Below, one piece after another: positions 1 through 7,974 of a stretch of 64,000 bases of DNA. Source of the stretch: CAWGXG01 sp963826505 (lineage in GTDB: Bacteria; Chloroflexota; Anaerolineae; Aggregatilineales; Aggregatilineaceae). The stretch's first letter is position 1, and each line of letters opens with the position of its first letter. A program made the translations under genes and the position numbers. The stretch is taken from the NCBI GenBank assembly GCA_963826505.1, contig CAWGXG010000007.1, positions 1,116,001-1,180,000 on the forward strand, read 5' to 3'. The notes beneath the pieces are model-generated. The model did no database searches, was not told where the DNA came from, and was given only the letters and a program-made list of their open reading frames with translations.

Positions 1-120
1 TCTCGAAATCCCTCGCTGCCACGCGGCGAGGGACTATGAAACCTGCCTCTTTCGTCCCCCACGTGGGGAAGGAAGGGCTGGGATTGGGAGCTTTTCGAAC
101 GGTTTTTGAGTGAACTGAGG
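1..120. other. Non-coding left edge with inverted repeats
   Basis: No gene is supported here. Positions 10-16 (CCCTCGC) and 26-32 (GCGAGGG) form a perfect 7-bp stem with a 9-base loop, and 57-68 is the palindrome CCCCACGTGGGG. Neither is followed by a T run. They may be the end of an upstream transcript or the remnant of a dispersed intergenic repeat; the gene to the left lies outside the window. Confidence 0.4.
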
Positions 121-420
121 ATGGCAACTGTGGACACAATGATCAAAACCATCCGGCTGTCTGCCCAACTGCGCACCGTGGCCGGGGCCAAAACGGTTGA
201 CGTGGTTGTGCCCCAAGACGGCACCGTACGCGACCTGCTGCTCGGGTTGTTCCAGGCCAACGAACCGCTGGCGTTGCAAATTTTGGATGACGGCGGCGGG
301 TTGAATTCGGGTATTCAGATGCTGGTGGGCGGGCGGCATATCGACTTTCTGCAAGGGTTGGATACGCCGCTGGCCGGTGCCCACGACCTGATGATCATCC
401 CGCCGCTGTCGGGTGGGTGA
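121..420 (+). CDS. MoaD/ThiS-family sulfur carrier protein
   Basis: A small beta-grasp protein of 99 residues ending in Gly-Gly (PPLSGG), the C-terminus that MoaD/ThiS proteins need for adenylation and thiocarboxylation. MoaD delivers sulfur to make the dithiolene of molybdopterin, the cofactor of molybdenum and tungsten enzymes. The body (DVVVPQDGTVRDLLLGL, then GRHIDFLQGLDTPL) has the usual strand-helix pattern. The start is uncertain: ATG 121 is used, but TTG 106 and ATG 139 are in frame; GAGG at 117-120 lies too close to 121 to decide. It stands apart from other cofactor genes. MoaD-like genes are often found beside aldehyde ferredoxin oxidoreductases, which would have to be upstream of the window. 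Assignment to MoaD rather than ThiS is inference. Confidence 0.75.
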   Translation: MATVDTMIKTIRLSAQLRTVAGAKTVDVVVPQDGTVRDLLLGLFQANEPLALQILDDGGGLNSGIQMLVGGRHIDFLQGLDTPLAGAHDLMIIPPLSGG

Positions 421-459
421 CGGTCGCGCGCGTTGTGCGGATAGCAGTCTAGAGATCAC

Positions 460-487
460 ACGCCTCACACGGCCCCATGTGAGGCGT
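460..487 (+). terminator. Stem-loop after the moaD-like gene
   Basis: ACGCCTCACA (460-469) pairs perfectly with TGTGAGGCGT (478-487) around an 8-base loop. It lies 40 bases past the moaD-like stop and 60 bases before rhaA. The following bases are only moderately T-rich, so it could be a weak terminator or an operator for rhaA. Confidence 0.5.
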
Positions 488-546
488 AGATGTTCTTGTA
501 TGGGTCAGACGCGGTTTGAGTTTTGACACCCTAAGGAGCGGAACAC

Positions 547-1824
547 ATGGGAAGCCAACCGACATCCCAGCAGGTTGAAAGCGCCTACGCACTCGCGAAA
601 GAACGCTACGCGGCGTTGGGCGTGGATACGGATAAGGCTCTGGATACCCTGGCCGGTATTTCGATCAGTCTCCACTGCTGGCAGGCCGACGATGTAGGCG
701 GGTTCGAGAACCCCGGCGAGCCGTTGAGCGGCGGTATCGCGGCCTTTGGGAATTATCCCGGCAAGCCGCGCAACGCCGACGAAATGCGGCGCGACCTCGA
801 CAAAGTGTACAGCATGTTGCCCGGCTCACACCGTCTGGCGCTGCACATGATTTACGCCGAAACCGGCGGCCAAAATCTCGGGCGCAACGGGGTGCAGCCC
901 GAACATTTCGCCCGCTGGGTGGATTGGGCCAAAGCCAACGGGCACGGGCTGGATATGAACCAGACCATGTTCGGGCACCCGATGGCCGACAGCGGCTTTA
1001 CCTTGAGCAGTTATGACGACAAGGTCCGCGAGTTTTGGATCGAACACTGCATTCTGTCGCGGCACATCGGCAAGTATTTTGGCGAGTCACTTGGTACGCC
1101 GTGCGTCACCAACCTGTGGATTCCCGATGGCATGAAGGACACGCCCATCGATCGCAAACGTCCGCGCGAGCTGCTGACCGAGTCGCTGGATGCCATTTAC
1201 GCCGAAAAGATCGATCCGCGCTACAACCTGGACTCGGTCGAGGGCAAGCTGTTCGGGCTGGGGTCCGAAAGCTACGTGGTCGGCTCGCACGAGTTTTACC
1301 TGGGCTACGCCATCACTCGCAAGATACTGCTCACGCTCGACAGCGGGCACTTCCACCCCACCGAAACCATTGTCGACAAGATTTCGTCGGTGATGCAGTA
1401 CGTTGACGATCTGATGCTGCACGTCAGCCGCAATCTGCGCTGGGACAGCGATCACGTGGTCGTCCTGTCGGACGAGCTGCAAGGCATTATGCAGGAAGTC
1501 GTGCGCGGCGGATTTCTGGATCGCGTTCACATCGGCCTGGACTATTTCGACGCGAGCATCAACCGCGTGGCAGCCTACGTGATCGGGGCGCGCAACGCGC
1601 AGCGCGGCCTGCTGCTGGCGCTGTTGGAGCCGATCGAGCAGATGCGCGCGTTCGACGTCGCGGGGGACTACACCAGCCGTCTCGCGATGCTGGAAGACCT
1701 CAAGGGCATGCCTTTTGGCGCGGTGTGGGATATGTTCTGCCAGCGCCACAACGTGCCGGTAGGCATCGCCATTATGGACGACATCCGGGCCTACGAAAAA
1801 GCGGAATTGTCCAAGCGCGCCTGA
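547..1824 (+). CDS. rhaA: L-rhamnose isomerase
   Basis: Interconverts L-rhamnose and L-rhamnulose (EC 5.3.1.14) in the cytoplasm, the first step of the phosphorylated rhamnose pathway. The 425-residue length is close to the 419 of E. coli RhaA. The N-terminus carries the family signature: ISLHCWQADDVGGFENP followed by GGIAAFGNYPGKPRNADE, matching the SMHCWQGDDVSGFE and TGNYPGKARNA segments of E. coli. The TIM-barrel metal-site region (LDSGHFHPTE, near residues 266-275) is intact. An AAGGAG ribosome-binding site at 533-538 fixes the ATG. A tandem class II aldolase follows 69 bases downstream and presumably continues the pathway. No rhamnulokinase or RhaR/S-type regulator is present in the window, so the pathway is incomplete here. 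Confidence 0.96.
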   Translation: MGSQPTSQQVESAYALAKERYAALGVDTDKALDTLAGISISLHCWQADDVGGFENPGEPLSGGIAAFGNYPGKPRNADEMRRDLDKVYSMLPGSHRLALHMIYAETGGQNLGRNGVQPEHFARWVDWAKANGHGLDMNQTMFGHPMADSGFTLSSYDDKVREFWIEHCILSRHIGKYFGESLGTPCVTNLWIPDGMKDTPIDRKRPRELLTESLDAIYAEKIDPRYNLDSVEGKLFGLGSESYVVGSHEFYLGYAITRKILLTLDSGHFHPTETIVDKISSVMQYVDDLMLHVSRNLRWDSDHVVVLSDELQGIMQEVVRGGFLDRVHIGLDYFDASINRVAAYVIGARNAQRGLLLALLEPIEQMRAFDVAGDYTSRLAMLEDLKGMPFGAVWDMFCQRHNVPVGIAIMDDIRAYEKAELSKRA

Positions 1825-1830
1825 TGCCGC

Positions 1831-1852
1831 GCGCCCGGATTCGACCGGGCGC
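1831..1852 (+). other. Intercistronic stem-loop between rhaA and the aldolase gene
   Basis: GCGCCCGG (1831-1838) and CCGGGCGC (1845-1852) form a perfect 8-bp stem with a 6-base loop, 6 bases after the rhaA stop. There is no T run, so it is more likely an mRNA-stabilising or attenuating hairpin than a full terminator. Confidence 0.45.
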
Positions 1853-1893
1853 ATTGATGCGAGGCTAGACCGGCATAGGCCGGGAGAGGGATT

Positions 1894-3183
1894 ATGAAGT
1901 TTCACTTGCTGCATCCGAGGGTTCAGTTGGTCGAGATCATGAACCGCATTTACTACAGCGGCATGACGACGCTCTCTGGTGGGAATCTGTCGATCCGGGA
2001 AGACAACGGCGACATCTGGATTACACCCGCCGGAGTTGATAAGGGGACGCTCACCGCGCGCGACATGATGTGTGTCCGTGCGGATGGCAGCGTCGAAGGC
2101 CCGCACAAACCCTCGTCCGAATACCCGTTTCACCGTGCGATCTACGCCCACCGCCCCGATTTGCGCGCGGTCGTCCACGCGCATTCTCCGGCGCTGGTGT
2201 CGTTCAGCATCGCGCGTAAAGTGCCCAACACCAACATCATCCCGCAGGCGCAGCGCGTGTGCGGCGCGGTGGGCTACGCGCCCTATGCGCTGCCCGGCAG
2301 CGAACAGCTCGGCGAGAATATCGCAGCCACCTTCGGTGCGGGCTACAACGTCGTTCTGCTCGAAAATCACGGAGTCGCGACGGGCGGCCCGGACCTGCTG
2401 ACCGCGTTCCAGCGGCTGGAAACGCTCGACTTCTGCGCGCGGACGCTGCTCAAAGCACAGGGCCTGGGGCCGATCACCAACCTGACCGATGATCAGCTCG
2501 CGCCGTTCGACATCCAGCGCCACCTGCTGCCGGAGTTCGATCCGACCGATCACAGCAGCCAGGAACGCATCCTGCGCCAGCAGATCGTCGAGATCACGCG
2601 CCGGGCGTGCGACCGCCACCTGATGATCAGCACGGAAGGCGTGGTATCTGCCCGCGTGGCTGACGATGTCTTTCTGATCACGCCGACCGGACTCGATCGC
2701 CGCAGCCTGGAAATCGAAGATGTGGTGCTGGTCGATCACGGTCAACGCGAGCGCGGCAAAACGCCCAGCCGGTCGGTACGGCTGCACCGCGCGATTTACG
2801 CGCAGCATCCAGCGGTCGGCTGCGTGATCACGGCGCAGTCGCCCAATGTGACGGCCTACGCCATCACCGGGGCGCAGTTCGACAGCCGGTCCATTCCCGA
2901 AAGCTATATCATGCTGCGCGACATCCCCTTGATCCCGTATGGGACGCAGTACACCGCGCCCGAGCAGATCGCGGCGGTCGTGTCGGACCGCGTGCCGGTC
3001 GCGCTGATGCAAAACGACTGCGTGCTGACCGTGGGGCGTGACGTGTTGCATGCCTTCGACCGGCTCGAAGTCGCTGAGTACAGCGCTCATTCCCTGATCG
3101 ACACGGCGGCTATCGGCGCATTGATCCCGATCGGTGAGCAGGAGATCCGCGATCTGGTGACCGCGTTCGCGCTGCCGGGTTAG
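1894..3183 (+). CDS. Tandem class II aldolase/adducin-domain protein
   Basis: A fusion of two class II aldolase domains (about 1-190 and 220-429); single-domain FucA/AraD/RhaD proteins are 215-275 residues. Domain 1 keeps the active site: catalytic Glu76 (SSEYPFH), zinc ligands His95 and His97 (HAHS) and His159 (ENHG). Domain 2 keeps the fold but all these positions are changed: Ser294 for the Glu, TAQS at 313-316 for HAHS, and Asp375 in QNDC. It should therefore be structural or regulatory. Lying 69 bases behind rhaA, domain 1 plausibly cleaves rhamnulose 1-phosphate to dihydroxyacetone phosphate and L-lactaldehyde, but fuculose or ribulose phosphates cannot be excluded. A GGGAGAGGG sequence precedes the ATG. 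Confidence 0.87.
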   Translation: MKFHLLHPRVQLVEIMNRIYYSGMTTLSGGNLSIREDNGDIWITPAGVDKGTLTARDMMCVRADGSVEGPHKPSSEYPFHRAIYAHRPDLRAVVHAHSPALVSFSIARKVPNTNIIPQAQRVCGAVGYAPYALPGSEQLGENIAATFGAGYNVVLLENHGVATGGPDLLTAFQRLETLDFCARTLLKAQGLGPITNLTDDQLAPFDIQRHLLPEFDPTDHSSQERILRQQIVEITRRACDRHLMISTEGVVSARVADDVFLITPTGLDRRSLEIEDVVLVDHGQRERGKTPSRSVRLHRAIYAQHPAVGCVITAQSPNVTAYAITGAQFDSRSIPESYIMLRDIPLIPYGTQYTAPEQIAAVVSDRVPVALMQNDCVLTVGRDVLHAFDRLEVAEYSAHSLIDTAAIGALIPIGEQEIRDLVTAFALPG

Positions 3184-3212
3184 CTCAGCGTGCGTTTCAC
3201 AGGCAAAGACGC

Positions 3213-3257
3213 GGCGGGCATCACATCCGTACAGTGATCCCCGCCGTTATATTTTTA
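3213..3257 (+). terminator. Terminator between convergent aldolase and FtsX-type genes
   Basis: GGCGGGCATCAC (3213-3224) pairs with GTGATCCCCGCC (3234-3245) with a single C:C mismatch, followed on the plus strand by the A/T-rich TTATATTTTTA. It should end the plus-strand rhaA/aldolase transcript. On the minus strand the stem is followed by only a weak T tract. Confidence 0.65.
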
Positions 3258-3275
3258 GGCCAATGCTGTGCGGCG

Positions 3276-6200
3276 TTATTCGTAGCGCAGCGTGTTGAGC
3301 GGCTTTTCGCCGGAGGCCGACCACACCGACAGAATCGCGGCGACCAGCGAGATCACGATGCACAATCCCATCAGCGCGAACGCGATCTGGTAGGGCAGCG
3401 CCTTGCCCAGCTCACCCTCGAAGACCTGCACCAGGATGACGATCGAGATCACGAAGCTGACCCCTACGCCGATCAATCCTCCGATCAGCCCCATCAGGCC
3501 GTTTTCGAGCAGGAGCATGCCCAGCACGCGCTCGCGCTGCAAGCCGACAGCCTTCATCACGCCGATCTCGCGGCGGCGTTCCATCGTCGAGAGTGCGACG
3601 GAGTTGGCGATCACGAAGCCGCCTGTGAACAGCGCCAGCGCGGCGACCAGGATCGGGAACGACGTGAACTGATCGACGATCCGGTTGACCAGATCGTTGA
3701 TGAAGCGCGTTTCCAACACGAATGTCCCCGGAATTGCGGACAACGCGCGGCGTACCTGGCGCACCTGGGACTCGTCTACATCGGCGACGGCCAGCACGCT
3801 GTTCGGCTCGTAGCCGTCAAAAGCGGCGATCGGCACGTAAAGGTTCGAATCACCTCCGGCGGATATGCCCATATCTTCCGCCACGCCCACAACCTTGAAC
3901 GTTAACGGTTTGCCGCCCGAACGGCCGCGTACGGTCACCGTGGCGATGTCGCCTACACCGATGGCAATCATCGACGTACTAAATCCGGCGTCGTTTCGCT
4001 GAACGACGACGGCTGGCCAGTTTCCGTCAGCATCCGGCGCGCTGTCCAGCGCGGGATTGAGGTTGCGACCCTCCGTCAGCTTGATGTTGGGCAAATTCGA
4101 CGTGATCTCGCGGCCATCGACTGTATCGAACCAGGAGCGCAGCGCGCTCAGCGAACTGCCGCTGACCGTACGGTTCTGGCTGGCGTCGCGGTAACTCGTC
4201 AATTGGGTGTCATAGGACGCCACGACCGCGAAGCTGCGCACGCTGTCGCCCTGGGCGACCAGTGTATCGTGTACGGCGTTGAGCGTCTGCGTGCTGCCGG
4301 TCGCGGTGAACACCAGCACATTGCCGCCCGTCACGTCCTCCAACACCTGTTGGAAGGCAGTCGTGATCGTGTCGACCAGCATGGTGATCACGCTCAAAGT
4401 GAAGATGCCGATCACCAGCGCCAGTAGCGTCGATGCGCCGCGTCCCTTAGTGGACAGCATGCCCCGCATGGCGATCTTGAGGTCCACAAACGATAGGCGC
4501 TGGATCAACTGGCCTAGCAGCCACAACGGCAGCAGCAGCACGATCAGCACCGGGATCAGCGGCCAGAAGGCCGGGAACAGGAACATCAGCACGCCGGGCC
4601 AGATTTCACCGATGCGCCCGCCGCCTAAGGCCCAGATCAACATCCAGAACAGGATGTACAGGTAGCCCACGAAAATCGCCGTGCCGGTCAGGATCAGCAG
4701 CGCCGGGACAGCGCGCCCAAACAGCGCCCCCGCCACGGGCAGCGCGACCAGCATCACCAGCCAGACCGGCGCGTGCAGGATCAACCGCCGCCGCCGGCGG
4801 CGCATACGCAGCGTGTTGATATCGCTGAAAATTAGCGGCAGCGCGATCAACATGCCGTAGACCGCGCCGGTGCCGGTCGTGTAGGTGTCGAGATTCTTCA
4901 CGGAGTCGAGCAGATCGCCCATCAGGCTTTGGGCGACGAGGCTCAGCAGCATGATCAACAGCACGAGCGCTGCGAACGATCCCAACCGTCCCGCTTTGGG
5001 GATGACCACGTCGCTGGGACGCAGCACCGTCGCCGGGCGCACCTGTCCAGCCGCGAGCGTCGGCAGAAAGCCGAAGATTGCGGTGATGATGACACCCACC
5101 ACAAACCCGGTGTAGGCGGGGCGCAGCGCCAGCGTAAACGCCAGCGACTGGCCCAGAAAATTCTCTGCGAAGCCTTTGGTCAGGTAGGCTAGACCCCAGC
5201 CGAGGACAATCCCGGCCAGACTACCTAGCACGCCCATCATGATCGCTTCGACCAGGAACAGCACAGTGACTTCGGACGGCGTCAGGCCCAGCGTCTTGAG
5301 TACGGCCACTTCGGTCGTACGGCGGCTGACGATGACCAGCATCGTGTTGACGATCCCGATCCCGCCGATCAGCAGCGACACCAGCCCCATCACCTTGACC
5401 AAATCGTCCACACGCTCCGAGATCAGGGCATTCTGTTCCTTAAGATCGGTCGTGCTGGTGGTGTTTAGCGGCCGGAAACCCTGGTCAAGCCGCCGTTGGA
5501 CCGCGTCGACCTCGGAGGGATCGCTCAGCCGAATGTACATCTCAGCGGCCAGCCCTGGTGTCACGCCTTCGAACAGCGGTGTCGCGCTGACGTCGAGGTA
5601 ATAGAAGCCAAACAGCCCGGCCAGGAAGCCTACGCCGGAATTGCTGAACCCGGCTTCCGCGTCGGTGGAAACGATGCCGCGCACGGTGAAATCCTGGCTG
5701 GCGCCGCCAATGCGCACTGTATCCCCGATTTTGGCGTCGAGATCTTCCGCCAGATTCTGGCTGAGCAAAATATCGGTCGGCGCTTGCAGCAGATCGCCGA
5801 GCTTTTTGCCGTCGAGCGTTTTCACGCTGCCATACACCGGGTACTTGCTGGCCTCGATGATGAAATTCATGATGAAAGATTTGTCGGTGTCACGATCGAG
5901 GTCGCTCACGGTCCAGCCAACGCCGAACCCGTTGAGCGGCTGGCGATAGGTGATCGTCGCGCCGGGGTAGTACTGGTCGAACCACTCCTGGATACGCTGT
6001 CGCCCGGTGCTGTTCAGAGCCACATCGTTGAACATCGCGTCTTCGAGCCGCGTGGTGTTCGATCCCCAACTCCCCCCCGGCATAATGCGCAGATCGCCCC
6101 GGTTGCTCTCTTGCAGACTGCCGGTCAGCGTATCGTTGATCATCACGGCCAGGGTTTGCAGGCTGACCATAGCTGCCACGCTGGCCGCGATACACAACAG

Positions 6201-6278
6201 CGCGAACAGCGTGCGCTGTTTGTTGACCTTGAGGTCGTTAAGCGAATGCGTGGTGAAGAAGCCTAATTTGCCGATCAT
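3276..6278 (-). CDS. ABC transporter permease, double FtsX/MacB type
   Basis: A 1000-residue membrane protein with two FtsX-like halves. The N-terminal half has a transmembrane helix (about 22-48), a MacB-like extracytoplasmic domain (about 50-280) and three helices (about 295-420) in the motif DLVKVMGLVSLLIGGIGIVN. Further hydrophobic helices fill about 430-600, then the pattern repeats: a single helix near 615-640, a second extracytoplasmic domain and a C-terminal FtsX block ending with MERRREIGVMKAVGL and LRYE. Such proteins pair with a LolD/MacB-like ATPase and use mechanotransmission to move lipids, lipoproteins or peptides outside the membrane; the substrate here is unknown. It overlaps the upstream ATPase gene by 4 bases (ATGA), so the two are translationally coupled. 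Confidence 0.9.
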   Translation of the reverse strand: MIGKLGFFTTHSLNDLKVNKQRTLFALLCIAASVAAMVSLQTLAVMINDTLTGSLQESNRGDLRIMPGGSWGSNTTRLEDAMFNDVALNSTGRQRIQEWFDQYYPGATITYRQPLNGFGVGWTVSDLDRDTDKSFIMNFIIEASKYPVYGSVKTLDGKKLGDLLQAPTDILLSQNLAEDLDAKIGDTVRIGGASQDFTVRGIVSTDAEAGFSNSGVGFLAGLFGFYYLDVSATPLFEGVTPGLAAEMYIRLSDPSEVDAVQRRLDQGFRPLNTTSTTDLKEQNALISERVDDLVKVMGLVSLLIGGIGIVNTMLVIVSRRTTEVAVLKTLGLTPSEVTVLFLVEAIMMGVLGSLAGIVLGWGLAYLTKGFAENFLGQSLAFTLALRPAYTGFVVGVIITAIFGFLPTLAAGQVRPATVLRPSDVVIPKAGRLGSFAALVLLIMLLSLVAQSLMGDLLDSVKNLDTYTTGTGAVYGMLIALPLIFSDINTLRMRRRRRRLILHAPVWLVMLVALPVAGALFGRAVPALLILTGTAIFVGYLYILFWMLIWALGGGRIGEIWPGVLMFLFPAFWPLIPVLIVLLLPLWLLGQLIQRLSFVDLKIAMRGMLSTKGRGASTLLALVIGIFTLSVITMLVDTITTAFQQVLEDVTGGNVLVFTATGSTQTLNAVHDTLVAQGDSVRSFAVVASYDTQLTSYRDASQNRTVSGSSLSALRSWFDTVDGREITSNLPNIKLTEGRNLNPALDSAPDADGNWPAVVVQRNDAGFSTSMIAIGVGDIATVTVRGRSGGKPLTFKVVGVAEDMGISAGGDSNLYVPIAAFDGYEPNSVLAVADVDESQVRQVRRALSAIPGTFVLETRFINDLVNRIVDQFTSFPILVAALALFTGGFVIANSVALSTMERRREIGVMKAVGLQRERVLGMLLLENGLMGLIGGLIGVGVSFVISIVILVQVFEGELGKALPYQIAFALMGLCIVISLVAAILSVWSASGEKPLNTLRYE

Positions 6279-7069
6279 GTGTCCTCAGCTCCGGCGGCGT
6301 CAGGAGTCTCCGCCCATCCGCGTTCCTCACGCAGCATCTTCATGGCTGCGAGCTGTGCACTCGAACGCGGATCGATATCATCGGCGATGTGACCATCCAC
6401 CAACGAGATCACGCGGTGCGCCTGGGACGCTACGTCCATATCGTGAGTAACCATGATGATCGTGGTGCCAAGCTGGGTATTCACGTCGTTGAGCGCCTGC
6501 ATCACCAGCGCGCCCGATACCGTGTCGAGGTTGCCGGTTGGCTCGTCGCACATCAACAGCGGCGGGTTGTTGGCCAGCGCGCGCGCAATGGCGACGCGTT
6601 GCTGCTGACCGCCGGAAAGCTGGTTGGGGCGGTGGTTGGCACGATCGTCGATTTCGAGCAGCTCGAGCAGTTCTTTGGCGCGCGTGACCGGGTTAAACTG
6701 CCGTTTGCGCGCAAAGCGAATCGGCAGCGCCACGTTTTCAAGCGCGGTCAGCGTCGGGATCAGGTTGAAAAACTGGAAGACGAAGCCGATTTTCTCGTTG
6801 CGAATGCGAGTCAGCTCGCGCTCACTCATGGTCGTGATATCGACCCCGTCGATCAAGACCTTGCCCGCGCTCGGGGAATCCAGGCCGCCGATCAGACCCA
6901 ACAGGGTCGATTTGCCGCTGCCCGATGGCCCGATCACGCTCAGGAACTCGCCGCCTTTGACGTTCAGCGTGACGCCGCGCAGCGCGTGGACGATCACCTG
7001 TCCCATTTTCAAGTCTTTGCTAAGGTCTACCGTCTGCACTACATAACCGTCGTTTACCGATCCTGCCAT
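6275..7069 (-). CDS. ABC transporter ATP-binding protein, MacB/LolD type
   Basis: A 264-residue ATPase partner of the adjoining FtsX-type permease. Walker A is GPSGSGKST, the signature motif LSGGQQQRVAIARAL and Walker B LLMCDEPTGNLD; the NLD after Walker B and the family order (IGFVFQFFNLIPTLTALENV for the Q loop) place it in the MacB/LolD/FtsE group. The C-terminus extends beyond the H loop (VTHDMD) by an acidic tail. It is the promoter-proximal gene of a two-gene minus-strand operon and is divergent from the response regulator at 7276, with 206 bases between. Physical linkage to that two-component system suggests co-regulation, which is inference only. Confidence 0.92.
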   Translation of the reverse strand: MAGSVNDGYVVQTVDLSKDLKMGQVIVHALRGVTLNVKGGEFLSVIGPSGSGKSTLLGLIGGLDSPSAGKVLIDGVDITTMSERELTRIRNEKIGFVFQFFNLIPTLTALENVALPIRFARKRQFNPVTRAKELLELLEIDDRANHRPNQLSGGQQQRVAIARALANNPPLLMCDEPTGNLDTVSGALVMQALNDVNTQLGTTIIMVTHDMDVASQAHRVISLVDGHIADDIDPRSSAQLAAMKMLREERGWAETPDAAGAEDT

Positions 7070-7275
7070 GATAATCCCTCCTGGATCGCCCTGGGTTCTC
7101 GGTGGATGTGGGGATGCTATGTGAAAAAATGATCGCGTTCTTTCTACTCCGCATGTACGGACAACTCACAGAACTGTTGCATGGAACCGTTTTTTTCCGG
7201 TGCGGTGCTGGATGAGTACAATGGGAGTGCATAGTCCGCGCGGTACGCTATACACGACCGATAGGAAGCAACCCT

Positions 7276-7971
7276 ATGGCCCGGATTTTACTGATCGACG
7301 ATGATCGCTCGCTCACTGACCCTCTTAAGGCCGCCTTTGTTAAGGAAGGCTATACGGTATCGGTGGCCCATGATGGGCTGGCGGGCGTCGAGATGCTGCT
7401 CGACGAACATCCGGACGTGGTGGTTCTGGATGTCATGATGCCGCGCATGAACGGTTGGCAAACCTGCCAGACCATCCGCCAACAAAGTGCCGTGCCTATC
7501 ATTATACTCACGGCGCTGGACGATGGCATGGATCGAATTCGCGGGCTGGAGCTGGGCGCCGACGACTACCTGGTCAAACCGTTTGGCTTTCAGGAGCTGC
7601 ACGCCCATGTCAAAGCCATGCTGCGGCGTGTGACCATGGACACGCAGCCCAGCCAGTCGCCGCTGCTGCGATCGGGTGAGATCGAACTCAATCTGGCCAC
7701 GCATACTGTGACCCTGCGCGGCGAACCGGTCGCGCTGCGCCAGAAGGAATACGATATTCTCGTGCTGCTCATGTCGAACGCGGATCGCGTGGTGACGCGT
7801 AACGAGCTGTTCGATGAGGTGTGGGGCACCGACTGGTTGGGCGACACGCGCACACTCGATGTTCATATGAGCTGGCTGCGCTCCAAGCTGGAGGACGATC
7901 CGGCTAATCCGCAGTATTTCCAAACCATTCGCGGCGTGGGCTATCGCTTTGCCATGCCGGTAGGAGATTGA
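7276..7971 (+). CDS. Response regulator, OmpR/PhoB family
   Basis: A 231-residue two-component regulator. The receiver domain (1-115) has the acidic pocket Asp8-Asp9-Asp10, phospho-acceptor Asp52 (VVLDVMMPRMNG), Thr79 and Lys101 (YLVKPF). The C-terminal domain (about 130-230) is the winged helix, with LRQKEYDILVLLMSNADRVVTRN, the transactivation loop and TIRGVGYRF. It is followed after only 3 bases by the histidine kinase, so they form a pair. OmpR-type proteins usually bind direct repeats with an 11-bp period; such repeats occur at 12876-12903 in front of the redox operon and VIT gene, which makes that region a candidate target. The signal sensed is unknown. Confidence 0.95.
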   Translation: MARILLIDDDRSLTDPLKAAFVKEGYTVSVAHDGLAGVEMLLDEHPDVVVLDVMMPRMNGWQTCQTIRQQSAVPIIILTALDDGMDRIRGLELGADDYLVKPFGFQELHAHVKAMLRRVTMDTQPSQSPLLRSGEIELNLATHTVTLRGEPVALRQKEYDILVLLMSNADRVVTRNELFDEVWGTDWLGDTRTLDVHMSWLRSKLEDDPANPQYFQTIRGVGYRFAMPVGD

Positions 7972-7974
7972 GCG

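Noticed and set aside
1087..3090. A 667-codon open frame on the minus strand opposite rhaA and the aldolase
   Set aside because: It is antisense to two convincingly identified genes, has a His/Arg/Gln-rich composition typical of shadow frames in GC-rich DNA, and shows no domain.
3842..3853. GGTTCGAATCAC, resembling a tRNA T-arm
   Set aside because: It lies within the coding sequence of the FtsX-type permease and no acceptor or anticodon arms can be drawn around it.
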